From NCBI RefSeq assembly GCF_013201545.1, contig NZ_CP053746.1, positions 5,408,501 to 5,472,500 of the forward strand: DNA of 64,000 nucleotides, in the 5' to 3' direction. This document shows, piece after piece, positions 1 through 9,900 of the stretch. The notes under the pieces were generated by a model. It made no database searches and was not told the DNA's origin. It saw only the letters and a program-made list of their open reading frames with translations. This DNA comes from Pseudomonas graminis. GTDB taxonomy: Bacteria > Pseudomonadota > Gammaproteobacteria > Pseudomonadales > Pseudomonadaceae. Position 1 is the first letter of the stretch; each line of letters opens with the position of its first letter. Made by a program: the position numbers and the translations under genes.

Positions 1-835
1 TACAGATCGTTGGCAACCCCAGCGCCGCGCGCTCCCAAGTGGTGCCGCCACCGGCGCCGATAAACAGATCAGCCGCCTGCATCCGCGCGAAAAAATCTCC
101 GGTCAGGCTGTGCAAACGCCACTCAGGTCTAGAAGCAGCGAGATCGCTCATCGCTTGCCAGTGGGGGTTATGCAAACCGGCGACGAAATCCACCTGCATG
201 TCATCTAACCCCTGAAGCGCCTGCATCGTGGCGTAGACCTGCCCGGCCGCATCGAAGCCACCGAAGTTGACCAGCACCCGCTCCACACGCGGCTTGATCG
301 CGATGGGCTCGCATTGAAACTCATCGCGGAGCAGGGCAAATCGCGGCCCCAGAAAGGTCTGGCAATCAGGCCCGACCCAGGCGGCATAAGGCTGATCCAG
401 CGCTTGAGCGCTGTAATTCTGGTCCAGCAGCACATCCACCGCGTGGGGCCGATTGGCAAGATCATCAATGGCCATCACCCGATCGGCGAGACCGCGCGCC
501 GCCTTTTCCCATCGCGCATCCAGGCCGTAATGGTCGACGATCAGCCAGTCAAAGGGCGGCTCATGCTCAATCTCTTCGGCAAAGGCAGACAGGTCCGCCT
601 GCCATGGCAACGCCGCTTCGATGTCCTGATCTTCTTCAGCGCCATAGCGTGCCGGCAGCGCATAGGTGGCACAGCCGTGATCCGCCAGCCGCTGGAGCAA
701 ATGCCCAGGCAACTCGCGGCAGGCAAAGCGCACGTCAGCGCCATCCCGGCGCAGCACATTGGCGAGCGTCAGGCAGCGGGCGATGTGGCCGCTGCCGATA
801 GTCACCGAGGCGTCGGCGCGAATCAGCACGCGCAT
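1..835 (-). CDS. pseG: PseG-like UDP-sugar hydrolase, 3' end cut by window edge
   Basis: Reading the minus strand from the ATG at 835 gives at least 278 codons with no stop before the window edge, so the C-terminus is missing. PseG removes UDP from UDP-2,4-diacetamido-2,4,6-trideoxy-L-altrose in cytoplasmic pseudaminic acid synthesis. The start MRVLIRADASVTIGSGHIAR carries the glycine-rich N-terminal loop and the G-x-G-H-x-x-R signature of the family, and the segment near the edge, GAGGGTTWERAALGLPTI, is the conserved UDP-binding C-terminal motif. The start overlaps the pseF stop by one base (TGATG), so the two are translationally coupled. pseI and pseH are not in view and may lie to the left. 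Confidence 0.88.
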   Translation of the reverse strand, partial: MRVLIRADASVTIGSGHIARCLTLANVLRRDGADVRFACRELPGHLLQRLADHGCATYALPARYGAEEDQDIEAALPWQADLSAFAEEIEHEPPFDWLIVDHYGLDARWEKAARGLADRVMAIDDLANRPHAVDVLLDQNYSAQALDQPYAAWVGPDCQTFLGPRFALLRDEFQCEPIAIKPRVERVLVNFGGFDAAGQVYATMQALQGLDDMQVDFVAGLHNPHWQAMSDLAASRPEWRLHSLTGDFFARMQAADLFIGAGGGTTWERAALGLPTIC

Positions 836-1533
836 CAGTCCAGCTCCCCGCCGGCCTTGAGCGCGGCGTATAGATACTCCGCGCGCAGCCAGTCTTCCGG
901 GCTGTCGATGTCCTGCACCAGATGCCGGGGGAGAATCACCGGCAGGCTGAGTTCGGAAAAAACCGTGTCACCGCGCCGCCAGGCATCGCTGCGGCCCCAG
1001 TAGAACTGGCCGGCGTCCTGATACGCCACCGGCAGATCCTGAGAACGCACGCTGCGAAATTCCGGGTGCATGGCGCTCAGGCTGCCGTCGTCGCCAATCA
1101 AGAGGGCGCGCTGCACCGGGAAGCCGAAGCTGCACACCGAAAACGCATAGGATTTTTCCGGCGCCGCTTCGAGGGCTTGCACGCCCTGACACAGATATCG
1201 CGCCTGTAACAGCGGCGCGGTGGCGTAAATGCAGCATGCGTAATCAAAAGGATCATTCAGGGCGCCGATCGCGTGCTGGATCACCGCCGCTGTGCCGGTA
1301 AACGCATCGGCCAGCTCTGCCGGGCGCATGAACGGCACGTCAGCGCCATGGGCACGGGCGACGTTGGCGATTTCTTCATCGTCGGTGCTGACGATAACCT
1401 GATCAAACACCCCGCTCGCCAGCGCAGCACGAATGGAATGGGCGATCATCGGCTCGCCGTTGAACAGCTTGATGTTCTTGCGCGGGATGCGCTGGCTGCC
1501 ACCCCGCGCGGGGATGATGGCTACAGCGGTCAT
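835..1533 (-). CDS. pseF: Pseudaminic acid cytidylyltransferase
   Basis: A 232-aa CMP-sugar synthetase of the NeuA/PseF type: it would activate pseudaminic acid with CTP to CMP-Pse, the donor used by the glycosyltransferases. The N-terminal nucleotide-binding motif is IIPARGGSQRIPRKNIK (residues about 6-22), followed by the STDDEEIA segment. Length is normal for PseF. It sits 30 nt downstream of pseC and overlaps pseG by one base. NeuA (sialic acid) is the alternative, but pseB and pseC neighbours decide for Pse. Confidence 0.9.
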   Translation of the reverse strand: MTAVAIIPARGGSQRIPRKNIKLFNGEPMIAHSIRAALASGVFDQVIVSTDDEEIANVARAHGADVPFMRPAELADAFTGTAAVIQHAIGALNDPFDYACCIYATAPLLQARYLCQGVQALEAAPEKSYAFSVCSFGFPVQRALLIGDDGSLSAMHPEFRSVRSQDLPVAYQDAGQFYWGRSDAWRRGDTVFSELSLPVILPRHLVQDIDSPEDWLRAEYLYAALKAGGELD

Positions 1534-1563
1534 GCTGGTGAGCCTCTCATGGGTTCGTTCGCA

Positions 1564-2742
1564 TCAAGTGGCCGCCGGGGTCGTTTCGCCGAGCAGACGA
1601 CGCAGCTGATCAACGACGTAATCCTGTTGCGCGTCGGTCATTGCCGGGTACAGCGGCAGGCTGATGGCCTGGGTGTAATAAGCCTCGGCTTCCGGGAAAT
1701 CACCCGGCTTGAAGCCCAGGTCGCGGTAATAGCGCTGCAGATGAACCGGAATGTAATGCACGTTCACGCCGATGCCTGCCGCGCGCAAACCTTCGAAGAC
1801 CTGACGATGGCTCACCGAGAGCACGTCAGTCTGCACGCGAACGACATACAGGTGCCACGCTGACTCGGCCTCGGCCTGAAGGGTCGGCAAGGTCAGCGGC
1901 AGGTCAGCCAGGAGCGTCTGATAGCGCGCTACCAGCCCGCGCCGCCGGGCCAGAAAACCGTCCAGTTTCCCCAACTGCGAAAGCCCGAGCGCTGCCTGCA
2001 TGTCAGTCATGCGGTAATTGAAGCCCAGTTCGACTTGCTGGTAATACCAGGGGCCGTGGGACGGTTCGTCCATCTGAGCGGGGTCACGGGTCATGCCGTG
2101 GCTGCGCAAGCGGCGCAGATGTTCGGCCAGTTCAGGGCGACGGGTCAGCACCATGCCGCCTTCGCCGGTGGTGACAATCTTCACCGGATGAAAGCTGAAC
2201 ACCGTCATGTCGGCGAATTCGCCACAGCCCACCGGGCGCCCGGCGTAATGCGCGCCGACCGCGTGGGAGGCGTCTTCGATCACCACAAACCCATAACGCC
2301 GGGCCAGCTCGCCGATGGCGCGCATGTCGCAGCTCTGGCCGGAAAACGCCACCGCCACCAGTACCTTGGGCAGCGTGCCGGTTGATTCGGCGGCTTCAAG
2401 CTTGCGCGCGAGGGCATCGGTGTCGAGGTTCCAGGTCAGCGGGTCGATGTCGACAAAATCCACATCAGCGCCGCAATAACGCCCGCAGTTGGCCGAGGCC
2501 AGAAAGGTATTCGGGCTGGTCCACAGCCAATCGCCCTGCCCCAGTCCGGCCGCCAGACAGGCAATGTGCAGCGCTGCCGTGGCATTGCACACCGCCACCG
2601 CGAAACCCGCTTCGCAGCGCTCGGCCATGGCGGCTTCAAAGCGCTCCAGGGTCGGGCCCTGGGTCAGCCAATCTGACTTCAGCACCTCGACGACGGCATC
2701 AATGTCGGCCTGATCAACGCTCTGCCTGCCGTACGGAATCAT
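1564..2742 (-). CDS. pseC: UDP-4-amino-4,6-dideoxy-N-acetyl-L-altrosamine transaminase
   Basis: A 392-aa fold-type I PLP aminotransferase (DegT/DnrJ/EryC1/StrS). It transfers an amino group from glutamate to C4 of the PseB product. The PLP lysine is K188 in FSFHPVKIVTTGEGG, and the PLP-binding aspartate is in VIEDASHAVGA. The N-terminal IPYGRQSVD segment and the NATAALHIA substrate loop are typical of PseC. The start overlaps the pseB stop by 4 nt (ATGA), a standard coupled arrangement. Confidence 0.93.
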   Translation of the reverse strand: MIPYGRQSVDQADIDAVVEVLKSDWLTQGPTLERFEAAMAERCEAGFAVAVCNATAALHIACLAAGLGQGDWLWTSPNTFLASANCGRYCGADVDFVDIDPLTWNLDTDALARKLEAAESTGTLPKVLVAVAFSGQSCDMRAIGELARRYGFVVIEDASHAVGAHYAGRPVGCGEFADMTVFSFHPVKIVTTGEGGMVLTRRPELAEHLRRLRSHGMTRDPAQMDEPSHGPWYYQQVELGFNYRMTDMQAALGLSQLGKLDGFLARRRGLVARYQTLLADLPLTLPTLQAEAESAWHLYVVRVQTDVLSVSHRQVFEGLRAAGIGVNVHYIPVHLQRYYRDLGFKPGDFPEAEAYYTQAISLPLYPAMTDAQQDYVVDQLRRLLGETTPAAT

Positions 2743-3740
2743 GGCTTGACGTCAGCGTGCAGCTCGCCGATCTGGCGGATCGACAGGAAGTCCGGATTGG
2801 TGTCGGAGCGGTATTCAAACTCGTCGTGGACCGCCCTGCCCTGTGCGCCTGTCGCGTCGACTGCAAAATCGGTGTCGACGTTGTTGAAGCGGATCGACGG
2901 CACGATGGTGTAGTGGTCGTCGAATTCCAGGGTCATGCGCGCGTCGTCCTGGGGCACCATCAGCTCGTGGAGTTTCTCGCCGGGACGGATGCCGACGATC
3001 TTGTGCGGCAGGTCCGGGGCCATGGCCTGGGCCAGATCAACGATGCGCACCGACGGAATCTTCGGCACGAACACTTCGCCGCCGTGCATGCGCTCAAAGC
3101 TCTGCATGACGAAATCCACGCCATGGTCGAGGGTGATCCAGAAGCGGGTCATGCGCGGATCGGTGATCGGCAGTTCAGCCGCTCCCCCGGCCAGCAGCTT
3201 GCTGAAGAACGGCACGATAGAGCCCCGGGAGCCGGCGACGTTGCCGTAGCGCACGACGGAAAAACGCGTCTGCTCCTCGCCACCGATGTTGTTGGCGGCA
3301 ACAAAAAGCTTGTCCGACAACAGCTTGGTGGCGCCGTACAGGTTGATCGGGCTGGCGGCCTTGTCGGTCGACAGCGCCACGACCTTCGTCACGCCGTTGG
3401 CGATGGCCGCCGAAATGATGTTTTCCGCGCCGTTGACGTTGGTGCGGATGAATTCAGTCGGGTTGTACTCCGCCGCCGGCACGTGCTTGAGCGCCGCCGC
3501 GTGGACCACGTAATCAATGCCGCGCATGCCCTGCTGCAAGCGATCGGCATCGCGCACGTCGCCGAGGAAGTAGCGCATGCACGGGGCGTTGAATTCCTGC
3601 TGCATTTCGTACTGCTTGAGTTCATCCCGGGAGAACACCACCACGCGCCGGGGCTGATAACGCGCCAGCAGCGTGCGGATGAACATGCGACCGAACGAGC
3701 CGGTCGCGCCTGAGATGAACACTGATTTGCCGTTGAACAT
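2739..3740 (-). CDS. pseB: UDP-GlcNAc 4,6-dehydratase (inverting)
   Basis: A 333-aa short-chain dehydratase/epimerase that opens the pseudaminic acid pathway by converting UDP-GlcNAc to the 4-keto-6-deoxy-L-arabino sugar. The Rossmann motif SGATGSFGRMF lies at residues 10-20; the Thr-Asp-Lys triad segment STDKAASPINLYGATK has the family's TDK in place of a Ser-Tyr pair, with Y-x-x-x-K following. Length matches FlaA1/PseB. It is the first gene of the four-gene pse run; a 76-nt gap separates it from the upstream glycosyltransferase, so all may be one transcript. Confidence 0.93.
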   Translation of the reverse strand: MFNGKSVFISGATGSFGRMFIRTLLARYQPRRVVVFSRDELKQYEMQQEFNAPCMRYFLGDVRDADRLQQGMRGIDYVVHAAALKHVPAAEYNPTEFIRTNVNGAENIISAAIANGVTKVVALSTDKAASPINLYGATKLLSDKLFVAANNIGGEEQTRFSVVRYGNVAGSRGSIVPFFSKLLAGGAAELPITDPRMTRFWITLDHGVDFVMQSFERMHGGEVFVPKIPSVRIVDLAQAMAPDLPHKIVGIRPGEKLHELMVPQDDARMTLEFDDHYTIVPSIRFNNVDTDFAVDATGAQGRAVHDEFEYRSDTNPDFLSIRQIGELHADVKP

Positions 3741-3816
3741 GGGGGAGTCCTTTGACCTGGAGCGACATTGAGCCTGCGACGGTCCGAACCGGATGCGGCG
3801 CGGACCGGGTGCGGCT

Positions 3817-6756
3817 TTAAGCGATCAGTTGCGACCAGTCTGCAGTGGACGGCGTGTCGACCGTGAAACCGCGACCGGACAGGCTCAGGTTCTGGTTATA
3901 GGCCAGATCATGAGCGAAGGCCCCGGCCCATTTGCCCTGCAGGCGTGCCAGTGCCTGGGGCGCCTGGGGCGTGCTGCCCGAGTGGTAGACCTGGACCTGC
4001 GGCGTCCAGACCGTCAAATAGCCGTTCTGGCCGATCTTCAGGCAAAAATCCACCACTGCGTAAGCATCGCCGAAGTCCGACTCATCAAGCCCGCCCACGG
4101 ACTCGAAAAGCGCTTTGCGCACCATCACGCAGGCGCCGGATACCGCCGAGTAATTGTGTTCCAGCACCAGGCGCTGCAGGTAGCCACTGGCGTCTTTGGG
4201 CTCACCGACAAAGGCCGAGCCGACGCCGCTGTTCATGCCCAGAATCAGGCCCGCGTTCGTCACCGCGCCATTCCGATCAACCAGTTTAGGCCCGACCACG
4301 GCGACCTCGGGACGCATGCCATGATTGAGCAGGGCGTCGATCCAGTTAGGGTTGACCACTTCGCTGTCTGCCGACAGCAGCACCAGATATTCCCCTTGCG
4401 CCTGCTGCGAGGCTGCGTTGTACAGCGCGGCTTCGCTGAGCACTACGTCGCTGCGCAGGATCCGGATGCGAGGGTTTTGCTGCTGGCGGTCCAGCCATTC
4501 ATGAACCTGCGGCGACTGGCTCTGGTTGTCGACGATCAGCACTTCGTAGCGCATGTAGCGCGTGCGTTGCAGGACCGCCGTCAGGCAACGCTGCAACGGC
4601 TCGAGATTGTCCTGGCTGGGAAGGATCACCGTCACCAATGGACGCTCGCTGTGCCGATAGTCGATCTGCCAGGTGCCAGGGCGAGCCGAGGTGACCTGAG
4701 CCTTGTAGCCCAGTGCAGTCAGGTATCGCGTCAGTGCCAGGCGTTCGTCGCCGTTATCGGCCGGCTCACAGGCATCAGTGATCAGCAGTGGCTCGTCCAG
4801 GTGCGCCAGCCACGACGGCCCGCCCTTCTCGATGATTCGCAGCAGCAGCTCGAATTCCAGCGCGCCGGTAAAGTCCGGCGAATACCCGCCTGCTTCCAGC
4901 AACACCTCCTTGCGGATCAGCCAGTGGCGCGCCATCTGCGCAGGGTTGCGCAGCAAGAGGTCGAGGTTGAAACCAGGGCGCATGACATCCTTCAGGGTGC
5001 CATTGGGCTGGCGATGGATTTCGTCGGCCGCCACGGCACGAACATCATCGGCCCCTTGTAATTCAAGTGCTGCGCGCAACAGGCCGCCTGGCAGGAAGCG
5101 GTCACCCGCCTCCACCAGCAGCAGCCAGCCGGAGGCGATCTGCCGCGCAATCTGGTTGAGTTTGTCGACGTAGTTGCTTCTGCTGACTTTGACGAAGTGC
5201 AGCGTGTTCTGCACGGAGGTGGCCACTGGCGGCTCGCCGGTGGTGAACACAACGATTCTGAACGATGTGCAGGCACCCTCGATCAGGCTGTCGAGGGTGC
5301 CCTGCAATTTGCGCAGGTCATCGTCCAGGTCCAGCAGAAAAATGCCGAACTGCGGGCCAGCACCCTCGGCCGCCAGGCGCGCATTGCCCCTGGCGACGAC
5401 GTCCGCGTCTGGTCGACGCAGCTCCAGCCAGTTCAGCAAGCGGCCGGAGGCGGTGGCGTGCAAAAGTTGCTGTCGATCCTGGGCGCCCACCGCTTCCAGC
5501 CGATGCAGCCACTCAGTCATGCCGCGGGCTTCGTCGGGTTCGTTGAGGTGAGCGAGTCGCTCGGCCAACTGGGCGACCACAGCCTTGTTGAATACGTTGA
5601 TGTCCAGCGCTTCCCACAATCGCTCGGTGATGGTTTGCGGGGTGTCGTTGTCATGGAGCGTGAGCAATTCCTGCTGCGAGACCCACATCCCTTCCAGTTC
5701 GTCATGCTGTAGGGCCCCGGCGGGGAGCGCGCCGATCAGGAATTCGATCTCGGCCAACCGATCAAAGAAGGGCTGGTTATAAAACGGCATCTCGACGTAC
5801 TGGTTGGGGCCGAATCGCCGGACCGGGCCGTTCAGGGGACTTTTCCAGCTGGACTCGACGATCCGTTCGTGGGCAGCCGCGGTGTCGTCCCGCACGCATT
5901 TAAGCAGTGTGTTAAAACTGTCGAGCACCAGAGCGCGAGCCCCGGTTGAATCATGGCCGAGGGGCGAAGGTGACATTGACACGAGGAAGTCGGCGAACGA
6001 CTCACGGGCGGCGCGGGACACAGCGTCGGCATCATTCAGCGCGGCGATCACCTGACCTTTTTGACGGGCCGGCGCGGCGATCACCTCCCGGACGGCATAC
6101 GGCACTGGCAACAGCCGACCCTTGCCGCTGGCCGCCAGGTACCAACCCAGGCCGATGTCCTGCCAGACCGCAGCGGCGGTTTTCGGAACGGCGCTGTACC
6201 AGTGACGCAATAGCTCGGTCCGCGTGACTGCATGCAAGGGGGAGATGAACGCGGCCATGGCCTGCTGGATCCGGTCTTCGCTTCGCTCGGCAGAGATCTC
6301 TTCGCGGACCTTCTTGTCGCGGCGGAAATAATCGACCTGGTTGTCGACGGCGCGATAGCTCAGGGAGTAGCCGTGGCAAAACCCATATTCGGGGTGGTCC
6401 TGCAAGAAGCTGACACTCTGCGCCAGCGCGTCTTCCATCAGGAAGCCATTGACGTCGGCGAGGGTGACGAACGGCGTGGTCACCAAGCCCAATGCATGGG
6501 CGAACGTGTCAGCGGTGGTTGCGTCGGCAAATTGCGGGACATGCAGATAAGTGACGTTCGTGGCCGGCGAGTCATCAGCGGCAGGCGCCTCGGTCGATGC
6601 ATCGAGGACCAAAATCGGACCGGCATAGGCCCGGTAGTACTGCAGGGTGCGGCGTAGAAAATCAGGCTGATTCCGGGTGAGCACCACCAACGTATTTTGT
6701 TCGGTGGCCAAAGCTGTTTTTTTGACGCTGGATCCTTCAGTCGTAACCCCGGACAT
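3817..6756 (-). CDS. Giant glycosyltransferase, Fgt2-like (979 aa)
   Basis: The N-terminal ~250 residues begin with NTLVVLTRNQPDFLRRTLQYY, a GT-A type start (TIGR00180-like), where the usual acidic motif reads TLADVN. The middle holds a second GT2-like region with LNLDLLLRNPAQMARHWLIRKEVLLEAGGYSPDF. The C-terminal ~280 residues form a GT2 domain starting RPLVTVILPSQDNLEPLQRC (about residue 700), with LLSADSEVV where GT2 enzymes carry N-N-D/D-x-D. It lacks the extra C-terminal domain of the 1205-aa neighbour. In P. syringae two such proteins (Fgt1 and Fgt2) between flgL and fliC glycosylate flagellin; position and size suggest the same role here. The ATG has a GGGGAAGGG Shine-Dalgarno. Confidence 0.8.
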   Translation of the reverse strand: MSGVTTEGSSVKKTALATEQNTLVVLTRNQPDFLRRTLQYYRAYAGPILVLDASTEAPAADDSPATNVTYLHVPQFADATTADTFAHALGLVTTPFVTLADVNGFLMEDALAQSVSFLQDHPEYGFCHGYSLSYRAVDNQVDYFRRDKKVREEISAERSEDRIQQAMAAFISPLHAVTRTELLRHWYSAVPKTAAAVWQDIGLGWYLAASGKGRLLPVPYAVREVIAAPARQKGQVIAALNDADAVSRAARESFADFLVSMSPSPLGHDSTGARALVLDSFNTLLKCVRDDTAAAHERIVESSWKSPLNGPVRRFGPNQYVEMPFYNQPFFDRLAEIEFLIGALPAGALQHDELEGMWVSQQELLTLHDNDTPQTITERLWEALDINVFNKAVVAQLAERLAHLNEPDEARGMTEWLHRLEAVGAQDRQQLLHATASGRLLNWLELRRPDADVVARGNARLAAEGAGPQFGIFLLDLDDDLRKLQGTLDSLIEGACTSFRIVVFTTGEPPVATSVQNTLHFVKVSRSNYVDKLNQIARQIASGWLLLVEAGDRFLPGGLLRAALELQGADDVRAVAADEIHRQPNGTLKDVMRPGFNLDLLLRNPAQMARHWLIRKEVLLEAGGYSPDFTGALEFELLLRIIEKGGPSWLAHLDEPLLITDACEPADNGDERLALTRYLTALGYKAQVTSARPGTWQIDYRHSERPLVTVILPSQDNLEPLQRCLTAVLQRTRYMRYEVLIVDNQSQSPQVHEWLDRQQQNPRIRILRSDVVLSEAALYNAASQQAQGEYLVLLSADSEVVNPNWIDALLNHGMRPEVAVVGPKLVDRNGAVTNAGLILGMNSGVGSAFVGEPKDASGYLQRLVLEHNYSAVSGACVMVRKALFESVGGLDESDFGDAYAVVDFCLKIGQNGYLTVWTPQVQVYHSGSTPQAPQALARLQGKWAGAFAHDLAYNQNLSLSGRGFTVDTPSTADWSQLIA

Positions 6757-6960
6757 TGCCCTTCCCCACCCAAATAGAAGTCGAGGTCGGTATTACCGGC
6801 CTCACGCGCCGTCCCTCGCGCCTGAAAAGCGCGACGGACAGCAGATTGGAAGGTGGGATTGCAGGAAACGCGCCAGCTTGACCCGGCGCACGCGTCACTG
6901 ATTTGGCAGAGAGTCCGATCGTCCCCCTACAGCACCGGCGGGTGCCGCCTGAGGTTTTTA

Positions 6961-9900
6961 TCAGTCGGCCAGCCAGCCGTTGACCCAATACTGCAGATTG
7001 TCGCCGCGCAGCATGAAGTCGCGCATCACCACGTCGTGCAACTCGTCGCCCATCCGGTAGCTGGCCTGCGGGTCTGCCAGGTGCATGCGGATCGCTTCCA
7101 GCCACTCTTCCGTGGTGTTGGCCGTCAGACGGGTGCAGGGCAAATAGCCCCGGTACGCTTCGGTATCAGTGCAAATGACCGGATAGCCACAGGCGCCGTA
7201 CTCAAGCAGCCGCAGGTTGCTCTTGCAGTCGTTGAAAATGTGGTACTCGAGCGGCGCCAGCGCTAGGTCCAGATTCAGGCTGGACAACTTGGCCGGATAG
7301 GCCTCCAGGCTGACCGCCGCGTGAAACTCCTTGAGATAGGGGCGCAGTTCCTGCGGGCACATGCCGAAGAACACCCAGTCCACCTCGTCGGCCAGCTCGC
7401 GAATGACCTGGGCGATCACCTCCAGGTCACCGCCGTGGCTGGTACCGCCACCCCAACCGACCCTGGGTTTGAACGAGGTCCGGCGCTGGGCCCGGCGGCC
7501 GGTCCACAGGTGCGGTGCCAGCATGTTCGGGACCACGCGGATGTCGTGGTGCATGGACGACAGCGCGTTGCCCAGCGCATGGGTGGACACCACGACCCGG
7601 TCGCACAGGCTGATGCCGCGCTTGACCACGGCCTCCAGGTTGGTCGGCATGTGTCGGCCGTGGGCGTTTTTCTTCGGAACGCTGATCACGTAGTCATCGA
7701 GCTCGAAAATGCGCCGGGCATTGGAGAAGGTCTTCAGCCGCACCGTGTCCTCCATCGACGCCTCGTGATAGCGGCCCTGCAACACAATCACGTCGGGCGT
7801 GCGGCGCTCCAGTTCGATCGTGGTCGGGGCGTCATACGCGATCTGGCCGATGATCCTGTCAGCGGCCGACAGCTCGATGAACGGCTGGGTCACCCGGTAA
7901 TGGCCGACGGCCGTGGCGTTCATCGGCAAGGCCAGTACGCTGGGCAGCGAGCGTTCGGAAAACGTCGACCAGCCGGTGCGCAGGCCGGGGTCCAGACGAA
8001 AACTGTAAGCGTCCAGGGTCAGGCTCGGGTTGTACGCAGGATCCCGCGCAATGATCGGCAGCCAGCGCAGGTAAAGGGTTTCCAGCTCGCGGGTCTGGCG
8101 CTGTTGCGCCTGATCGTCGGCTGCTGCGACCGGCGCGGTGCCCAGAGCCATGACCGCGAACGGTGTCCACACCACGAGATAACCGTGCTGGCGCACGCGC
8201 AGGCACAGGTCCACTTCGCTGAACGAGTCGGCGAACGCGTCGGCGTCCAGCGCGCCGACCTGCTTGAACACCGACGTGCGCACCATCAGGCAGTCACCCC
8301 CCACCGCGCTCAAGTCCTGAACCACTTGCAGCCGTTGCATGTAGCCCGACGCACCCAGAGACTCACCGTAGAAAGGCGTGGCTGCCGAGTTCTGCAGACC
8401 AAGGATCACCCCGGCGTGGACGATGGCGCCATTGGCATCGAACAGCTTGCCGCCGACCACCCCGACTTCCGGCCGCTGTGCGTGGGTCAACAACTCATCC
8501 AGCCAGTCGCCCTGGGTCACCACCGCGTAGGGATTGAGCATCAGCAGGTACTCGCCGCGCGCCTGACCGGCTGCGAAGTTACGCAGTGCCGTCAGACTGA
8601 GACGTTCGGCGCTGTACAGCACGCGGACCTTGTCGCTGCCCATGCTCGCCAACCCCTTCAGCCAGGCCAGTGCCTCGGGGCTGTCGCTGGCGTTGTCGGC
8701 AATCAGCAGCTCGTAATGGGCATACGCGGTTTTTTCCAGCAAGCTTTCGAAACAGCGCTGCAGCACCGCCAATTGGTTGCGATGGCTGACGATGATGGAC
8801 ACCCGTGGCGCCTGCCCATGCAGGTAATCAATGCGGTTGAGCAGCGGTTGGTTACCCTGGCGCATCTGGTGAGCAATGCCGCAGCGCTGCAAGTGCGCCT
8901 GCACCACCCGCGGGTTTTGCTCGATGACGCCGTCCGAGCCGAGCCACTGACCCAGTGCAAACTGGCTTTCCACCAGCAGATCAGCGACATGCCCGATGAC
9001 CTCGGCGCCATCGCTTTCGACCAGCCGCCAGATCACATCGTGGGGCGCCAGCTCGCCAAATCCGGCATCGAACCCGCCCAGCGCGATGAACCGCTGGCGC
9101 TCGAATACAAGGGCTCGGCCGACGTACGGGTAACTGCGCAGGAAATCCAGGTTGAACGCCGGCTTGAACACCGGCTCTGCCGATTCACCCTCACGCAACG
9201 CGCCCTCGTCGCTGTACAGGCAGCGCAGCTCGGGCGAGGTGGCGATCCGATCGGCCAGCGTCAGCAGGGCCGGCGCTACCAGCCGGTCACCGGCACGCAG
9301 CAGGTAAAACCAGTCGGCCCCTTCCAGTTGCGCCAGCACGCCATTCAGCTGTTCGGCCCAATCGGCCTGCAATGGCAGTTTGAACAGGCGCTCGTCCCGC
9401 TCAGGCTCGGTGACCGATCCCGTGAGCATCACCGTCAGCTCCGGGGGATAGAACTGCGCGGCCAGGCTGTCAAGCGTGAGGTTGCGTCGCGCGCTGCTGC
9501 CGTGCTCGTCGATGACAACGGCAACGATTTTCGGCTGCATCGGCAATCGGCGGAGCCGGTCTGGCAGCAGAACTTTCTGGTGATCCGTGAAGGTCCGGCA
9601 CGCCAGCCACTGTGCGTACAGTTCGGCAAAGCTCTGGCTGTCGACACCCACTTTGAGGGGCAGCACCGCTTGCTGGCTGCCCAGCGTACGACTCAGCGCC
9701 AGTTCTTCCCAGACTCGCGGGAGCCGGTCAGCGTGTTCCAATTCAACGTAACGCACCCAGCCCTGGGCGGGCGGAGGCTCGCTGGTGCGGGCCTTGAGCA
9801 TGTCCACCAGCCAGGTCAGCTCGCTGGCGGCCGCCGTACGCATGGCTTGCTGCCGACTGAGGCGCTCCGGGTGCAGACGCTCGACGCTCAGGACTTGATT

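Noticed and set aside
2382..3713. Long plus-strand frame opposite pseC/pseB
   Set aside because: The same antisense effect; pseB and pseC motifs are complete on the minus strand.
3770..3786. GG-N10-GC on the minus strand upstream of pseB as a sigma-54 promoter
   Set aside because: The -12 half reads AGGCTC and the -24 half CGGACC, neither near consensus; chance match in GC-rich sequence.
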